Part shown: positions 23,664 to 27,905 of the stretch, one piece after another
How the letters are laid out: every line of letters begins with the position of its first letter
Numbering within the stretch: position 1 is the stretch's first letter
Assembly: GCA_964396385.1 (NCBI GenBank)
Contig: CAYNFH010000066.1
Location: 1 to 27,905, forward strand
Direction of reading: 5' to 3'
DNA length: 27,905 nt
DNA from: CAYNFH01 sp964396385
GTDB lineage: Bacteria; Armatimonadota; Chthonomonadetes; Chthonomonadales; CAJBBX01
The notes under the pieces: model-generated
Database searches by the model: none
What the model was told of the DNA's origin: nothing
What the model saw: only the letters and a program-made list of their open reading frames with translations
Made by a program: the position numbers and the translations under genes

Positions 23664-24854
23664 TTACGAAAGCACCTTCGCGGCCTTGCGGCAGGCGTCC
23701 ACCCTCTCCCGGATCTCGGCGTCCTGCCAGTCTGGGTTGAGGGAGATCAAAACCGTGCGGCTCAGGATGTCTAGCGTTCTGGGGCACATGTCGGCAGAGT
23801 AGTTGGTCCGCAGCCCTTGGTTGCGTGGATGGTAGAAGGGGTTGACGTCCGGGTGATGCCCCACCCGCTTTCCGAGCACCGGTCCCCAGTTGCTATAGAC
23901 ATGTTTCCCGCTGTCGATGGGTAGCCATCCATGGACGCCCGGGGACGCCGCGAACGCTCGGGCACGTGCCTCCGACGCAAATTGGAAGGCGGCCTCAATG
24001 CCGCAATCTCCCTCTGGATCGTTGTTGGGCGCAATCCGTATGTTTCGCGCGTCCGCCAGTTCTTCTTCAAGTCGCTTGCGGACTTTTCGAAGGTCCTGGA
24101 GGATCCCGTCCAGCCGGCGAAGCTGCATCCTGAGTATTGCGCCCATAATCTCATCTGCCCGTAGCTGCAGGCCCAGGAATACAGGAGACTCGAGGTTCCG
24201 AGCGTACGGGCGGAAATCGGCCCCGCCATCGTGATAGATGAGCGCTCGCTCGTAGATCGAGTACTCATGTGTCACCATTGCGCCGCCCTCTCCACAGCTA
24301 ATCACCTTGTAGTAGTTAAAGCTGAACGCTCCGGCGTCGCCCCAGCTTCCCAGCCGGCGTCCCCGAAAGCTGCCGCCGACTGCCTGACAAGCATCTTCCA
24401 CTAACCGCAGGCCATGACTCAGCGCGATGTCGCAGAGCCTGCCCATCTCTGCGGGCCGCCCCACCATGTGGACCGGGATGATCGCACGCGTATCGGCCGA
24501 GATCTTCTTCTCCACATCGGCCGGGTCTATCGTCAGGGTCTCGTCCACTTCGGCAATCACTGGGATTGCCCCGACGGCGAGCACGGAGGATGCGGTCGCC
24601 ATGAACGTGTAGCCCGGCACGATGACTTCGTCACCCGGCCCAATGCCCAGACCGGCGAGGGCGCAGATGAGCGCAGCCGTGCCGCCGCCTGACAAGCAGA
24701 GGGCGTACCGCGTCCCAATCTTCTGCGCCCACTCCCGCTCGAACTCAGCCACCTCCTGTCGATGACCTTGGGCGGGGTCTCCCTCCCGGTGCAGTTGCTT
24801 GGCTAAGATCACGCACCGCAGCTCCTCGATCTCCTGCTCCCCCATGCGGTACAT
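23664..24854 (-). CDS. DegT/DnrJ/EryC1/StrS PLP-dependent sugar aminotransferase
   Basis: The 396-residue protein shows the family landmarks: CLSGGGTAAL (phosphate loop), VIVPGYTFMATASSV, VEDACQAVGG (Asp for the pyridine nitrogen) and FSFNYYKVISCGEGG with the PLP lysine at about residue 183. Such enzymes transfer an amino group from glutamate or glutamine to an NDP-keto sugar. The keto sugar could come from the oxidoreductase/epimerase fusion in the other cluster (inference). The C-terminal part, with SNWGPVLGKRVGHH, is longer than in the commonest sugar aminotransferases. AAGGAG seven bases before the ATG at 24854 fixes the start; it lies 11 bases after the DMFase-like gene, so coupling is likely. 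Confidence 0.92.
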   Translation of the reverse strand: MYRMGEQEIEELRCVILAKQLHREGDPAQGHRQEVAEFEREWAQKIGTRYALCLSGGGTAALICALAGLGIGPGDEVIVPGYTFMATASSVLAVGAIPVIAEVDETLTIDPADVEKKISADTRAIIPVHMVGRPAEMGRLCDIALSHGLRLVEDACQAVGGSFRGRRLGSWGDAGAFSFNYYKVISCGEGGAMVTHEYSIYERALIYHDGGADFRPYARNLESPVFLGLQLRADEIMGAILRMQLRRLDGILQDLRKVRKRLEEELADARNIRIAPNNDPEGDCGIEAAFQFASEARARAFAASPGVHGWLPIDSGKHVYSNWGPVLGKRVGHHPDVNPFYHPRNQGLRTNYSADMCPRTLDILSRTVLISLNPDWQDAEIRERVDACRKAAKVLS

Positions 24855-24865
24855 CACTTCACTCC

Positions 24866-27145
24866 TTAGGGATTGATTTGCACTTCAGCCAGACCTACCG
24901 CGAAATAGTCATACGTGTCGTACGTGCTCAGGATCTGGATCCGGGCCTGGTCCGCGTACATCGAACCGACGGCAATATCGAGCGGCTGCCCGTTGGCATC
25001 CGCCAGGGTCCCGGAGGCCACCTGCTGCCATGCGCCGTTGCCCAGGCGCAGGAAGAGGAGGAAGTCTCTGGCGTGGAACGCAGAAGGATCGTAGAATGAG
25101 GCCTGATAGAGGCGCACGCGCGACACGGACTGCGGCTGCCAGAGAGTGATGTAGAGGTTGACCGGAGTGGTGAGCACCCCGTTCGCGTCCATGTCCAGGT
25201 TTGCTGCGGAGAACCACTGGTTGAATACGTCCGCGTCGGTGGGTACCGGCACCACGCCATCCCCTACGCCGCTCGGGGGATAGTAGTAGCGGGTGCCGCT
25301 CGTATCGGTAACGTCGTAAACACTGTCGGCCGTTACACTCTTGAAGGCCTGGATGTCATGGGCGTGAACGCTCGCCAATCCACTGGCCGCAAGCCCGCGG
25401 TTATCGGTCACCACCAGCCGTACAAGGTAATATCCCGGGGCCGTGTACCGGTGCACAGGATTGACGCCCGTTCCGGTCGTCCCGTCTCCGAAGTCCCATT
25501 GGTAAGTAGTGATCGAGCCACCGGGGTCCAGCGACCCGCTAGCGTTGAACTGCACAAGCCCCCCCGCGCCGTTGTAGGGTCCGCCCGGCCTCGCTACTGG
25601 CGCGCTGCTCCCCGTCACCTGGCGGGTGGTGAAAGCGCACAGGATATTGCGCGCCATCTGCTGAGCCTCGGGAGCCACCCGGGCGCTATGGTAGTCCGTC
25701 CAGCCGTAGGGCGGCGAGTAGTCGTCGAGGCCCCACGCCCACTGGATGGAACCCGTGGCATAAACAATGGCTCCGCTGGCCGCCGTGTAGACCGTGGAGT
25801 CCGAGTATGTAGAGCTCAATGGAGAGTGCGCGATCAGAGTCGTGCCGGGTGGAGTGTTGTTCTGGAGCGAATCGTACTCATAGCCGACCAGCCCGTACAG
25901 CACACTGCCGTTGATCAATCCCGTTCCCGCACAGATCCAGTGGCCTGCGTTGACGATGACCATGTCCGCGTCCACAGGATTGGACCCATACGCCACTCCG
26001 ATGAGCGCGTCCTCTGGCAACGGATGCCGCTGCGAGCCGTCCAGCGTGTTCCGCCAGAGGACGGTAATCAGGTAGTCGTTCGTAGGGTCGCTGTCCAGAT
26101 AGTACGGATCCAGCGTCCCGGCGCTTACGTTGCTATCCGGATACCCTTTGTAGCAGACCTGAGTGCGGTCCTTGGCGCCTGTCACGGGACTGGGCTCCAG
26201 ACGTATCTGCCAGTAGCAGGTGTTGGCGCTGAAGAACCCCAGGCTCACTCCCGCATCCCGCGCCGCCGTCACGTTCTGGCGCATCTCCCAGGACCAGTAC
26301 TCGTTGTGGCCTACAGACAAGAAGGCCTTGTGGTTGAGGAGGATGTTGCCGTTCTCGTGCACGTCGATGTTGGTGCAGTAGCTTACGTCAAATCCCTCCC
26401 GCTCCAGGAACCGCACCATGTTCACTTCCCAGGCCAGGAAGTCCCCGGCGCCGTACTCATCCGCATCCGGCCGGTTGTAAGATACCTTGTTGGCTTTGCC
26501 GCCCGTGCTGTTGTAGTCGTAGAGAGATTTGCCGCCCCAGTTGTTGTAGGCCTGGTCGGTGCTAACAGAGCGGTTAAAGAGGAAGTCTGTGGAGCGGGCG
26601 TCGTCTCGCACCACAAAGGGAATGTAGGCTTGCTTGCCGCTGGTGTTGCCGGTGAGCTTTACCAGGTAGACGCCGCTGCACCAGTCCGTCGGATCCGATG
26701 GGTTGTAAGGGATGCTCAGAGTATAAGGATTAGTCCACCGGCACTCGATCATGCCAAAAGAGTCTGCCGCCGGCATCGGCTGGCGCACTCCCGCAAGCTG
26801 CACGGGTCCGAACAGGAGCCGGCCGCCCGCTCCGCCGTACCAGCCGATCCGGTAGACCTCGAGAGTATACGTGCTATCGGCGGTGTTCACGTAGAAGGAG
26901 ATCTGTCCGCCGCGATTGACGCTGGTGAGGGACGCGTAGCCCTCGATCTCTCTATTCGTAGCCGGATTGTCGAGCTGCCAGTTGGGTGAGCCGGCCTTGG
27001 CGTTTTCTGCAGTTATCACGCCGGATGGTCCGGACTGAACGGACTGCCCCCACGCGTACTGCTCAAGCAGCTCCGGGTTCAGCGCGACGACGACCCCGGC
27101 CGATGCGAGACGAAGCAGCTCTCGCCGGCTGATAGACGGAGACAT
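24866..27145 (-). CDS. Tat-exported N,N-dimethylformamidase-like protein with PKD and F5/8C-like domains
   Basis: Starting at the ATG at 27145 (AAGGAG eleven bases upstream), the protein has 759 residues; the frame stays open further upstream, but that part has no sense. Residues 5-11 read ISRRELL followed by a hydrophobic stretch, a twin-arginine signal. Residues 90-505 match the N,N-dimethylformamidase large-subunit-like family: YRIGWYGGAGGRLL, STDQAYNNWGGKSLYDY, FLSVGHNEYWSWEMR (His280-x-Glu282) and GFFSANTCYWQIR. Residues 516-595 are a PKD domain (WDFGDGTTGTG). The last 160 residues end in a discoidin-like strand pattern with VGLAEVQI. A folded, cofactor-binding enzyme exported by Tat that binds surface glycan is the likely picture; the true substrate is unknown and need not be dimethylformamide. 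Confidence 0.85.
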   Translation of the reverse strand: MSPSISRRELLRLASAGVVVALNPELLEQYAWGQSVQSGPSGVITAENAKAGSPNWQLDNPATNREIEGYASLTSVNRGGQISFYVNTADSTYTLEVYRIGWYGGAGGRLLFGPVQLAGVRQPMPAADSFGMIECRWTNPYTLSIPYNPSDPTDWCSGVYLVKLTGNTSGKQAYIPFVVRDDARSTDFLFNRSVSTDQAYNNWGGKSLYDYNSTGGKANKVSYNRPDADEYGAGDFLAWEVNMVRFLEREGFDVSYCTNIDVHENGNILLNHKAFLSVGHNEYWSWEMRQNVTAARDAGVSLGFFSANTCYWQIRLEPSPVTGAKDRTQVCYKGYPDSNVSAGTLDPYYLDSDPTNDYLITVLWRNTLDGSQRHPLPEDALIGVAYGSNPVDADMVIVNAGHWICAGTGLINGSVLYGLVGYEYDSLQNNTPPGTTLIAHSPLSSTYSDSTVYTAASGAIVYATGSIQWAWGLDDYSPPYGWTDYHSARVAPEAQQMARNILCAFTTRQVTGSSAPVARPGGPYNGAGGLVQFNASGSLDPGGSITTYQWDFGDGTTGTGVNPVHRYTAPGYYLVRLVVTDNRGLAASGLASVHAHDIQAFKSVTADSVYDVTDTSGTRYYYPPSGVGDGVVPVPTDADVFNQWFSAANLDMDANGVLTTPVNLYITLWQPQSVSRVRLYQASFYDPSAFHARDFLLFLRLGNGAWQQVASGTLADANGQPLDIAVGSMYADQARIQILSTYDTYDYFAVGLAEVQINP

Positions 27146-27177
27146 TCTAGCTCTTTCTCCTTCGCGGGATAGTGGCG

Positions 27178-27905
27178 TTAGTTCACCTGCACCTCGGCCA
27201 ATCCTACCCCCTGATTGAGACTCGTATCGTAGGTGCTGAGGATCTTGATCTGCGCCTGGTCCGCCAAAACAGACGATACGGGCACATCCAGGTAGGCGCC
27301 GTTCGTGTTCGGGAGCGTATACGTGCCGATCTGCTGCCAGGTCCCGCCGGGCATATGCAGGAACAGCACGAAGTCCTTGGTGTGGAAGCCCGGCGAGGAC
27401 CACCACACGGACTGCCAGATCCGCACGTTCGTCACAGTCTGCTGCTGCCAAAGAGTCATGAAGACGTTGACCGGCGTGGTTAGGGTGCCGGTTGAGCTCA
27501 TGGGCAGGTACGCCGCCGAAAGCCACTGATTAAAGACATCGGTGTTGGTAGGCGTGGGAATGATATAGTCGCCGATATTGGCCGGCGGATAGTAGTACCG
27601 GAAGCCAGTGGAATCGGTGTAATCGTAGGTGCTGTCTGCCGTTACGGACTGGAACCGGCCCCTCGCTGTGGCTGTGGTAGTGGCCGTGCTCGTCAGTCCG
27701 GCATTGTCGGTTACCGTAAGAACCACCTGGTAGGTCCCGGGCGACCTGTACGTGTGCATGGGAGTCGCGCCGGTCCCTGTTGTGCCGTCGCCGAAGTTCC
27801 AGTTATAGCTGGTGATGGTGCCATCGGCATCTGAGGACTGGCTCCCGTTAAACTGCACCGCCTGGTTCAGGTTGACGGTGTACGGTCCGCCGGAAATTGC
27901 GATTG
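27178..27905 (-). CDS. Exported protein with PKD and F5/8C-like domains, C-terminal part only
   Basis: The coding frame enters from the right edge and stops at TAA (27178-27180), giving 241 visible residues. Reading begins ISGGPYTVNLNQAVQF, then NWNFGDGTTGTGATP, a PKD domain. The final ~160 residues are clearly homologous to the end of the neighbouring DMFase-like protein (TADSTYDYTDS, YYYPP, DVFNQWLSA, LSTYDTS, VGLAEVQVN). The N-terminal catalytic part, if any, lies outside. By analogy it may also be a DMFase-like protein, and the two genes are likely tandem duplicates. The next gene starts 32 bases downstream, probably in the same transcript. Confidence 0.85.
   Translation of the reverse strand, partial: IAISGGPYTVNLNQAVQFNGSQSSDADGTITSYNWNFGDGTTGTGATPMHTYRSPGTYQVVLTVTDNAGLTSTATTTATARGRFQSVTADSTYDYTDSTGFRYYYPPANIGDYIIPTPTNTDVFNQWLSAAYLPMSSTGTLTTPVNVFMTLWQQQTVTNVRIWQSVWWSSPGFHTKDFVLFLHMPGGTWQQIGTYTLPNTNGAYLDVPVSSVLADQAQIKILSTYDTSLNQGVGLAEVQVN

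Noticed and set aside
25358..26989. Long open frame (543 codons) on the plus strand opposite the DMFase-like gene
   Set aside because: It is antisense to a gene with clear domains, its translation is rich in Arg, Val and Gly without any recognisable motif, and long shadow frames are common in GC-rich DNA.
27146..27526. Upstream extension of the DMFase-like protein by 127 residues
   Set aside because: It would overlap the neighbouring gene in another frame; the ATG at 27145 has a ribosome site and starts a proper twin-arginine signal.
1..27905. CRISPR arrays, insertion sequences, prophage, tRNA or rRNA genes
   Set aside because: No regularly spaced direct repeats, transposase motifs, terminal inverted repeats, phage genes or tRNA-like cloverleaf sequence were seen by eye; a tool-based scan could still find short elements.

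Overview
The window looks like a piece of a bacterial chromosome of moderately high GC, most likely from the Armatimonadota (inference). The best clue is the pseudopilin at 98-943. It has the A/FTLIELLVVIAIIAIL prepilin start, the phrase ILFPAFAQARE and an H-X9-DG tail, a combination typical of that phylum. The Planctomycetota form of this family usually reads LLLPAVQ.AREAARR.

Plus strand, left part. The window opens with the last codons of a nucleotide-sugar dehydrogenase and the pseudopilin. After a 438-bp structured non-coding stretch comes a compact protein-sorting module: a membrane-anchored endonuclease/exonuclease/phosphatase (EEP) family enzyme, an exosortase (candidate Cys197/Arg242/His262), a separate EpsI-type partner, a GT39-like membrane glycosyltransferase, and a small secreted protein with a PEP-CTERM-like tail (VPEGGS, hydrophobic helix, KRRKK). 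Exosortase and probable substrate are therefore encoded about 2.7 kb apart.

Plus strand, middle part. Downstream of a strongly structured 226-bp spacer is an exopolysaccharide run: two GT4 glycosyltransferases, a deacetylase-like gene inserted on the opposite strand, a serine-acetyltransferase-like enzyme, another GT-B glycosyltransferase, a two-domain Gfo/Idh/MocA oxidoreductase + SDR epimerase fusion, and a NodB-type polysaccharide deacetylase. It ends at a clear 11-bp-stem terminator at 15100-15133.

Minus strand, right part. A second run is transcribed towards the same terminator. Reading from the right edge: an incomplete PKD-domain exported protein, a Tat-exported N,N-dimethylformamidase-like protein with PKD and F5/8C-like domains, a DegT/DnrJ/EryC1/StrS aminotransferase, and six tightly packed glycosyltransferases (five GT2, one GT4). 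After a 213-bp gap with its own candidate promoter comes a secreted heparinase II/III-like lyase.

Working model (inference): the two convergent runs build and modify one or more surface polysaccharides, with uronic acid supply suggested by the dehydrogenase and amino sugar supply by the aminotransferase. The lyase may trim or release the polymer, and the exosortase module may anchor a glycosylated protein in the same surface layer. No flippase, polymerase, initiating sugar-phosphate transferase or outer-membrane exporter is visible, so the locus must continue outside the window or rely on genes elsewhere. I see no CRISPR array, tRNA, rRNA, insertion sequence or phage gene.
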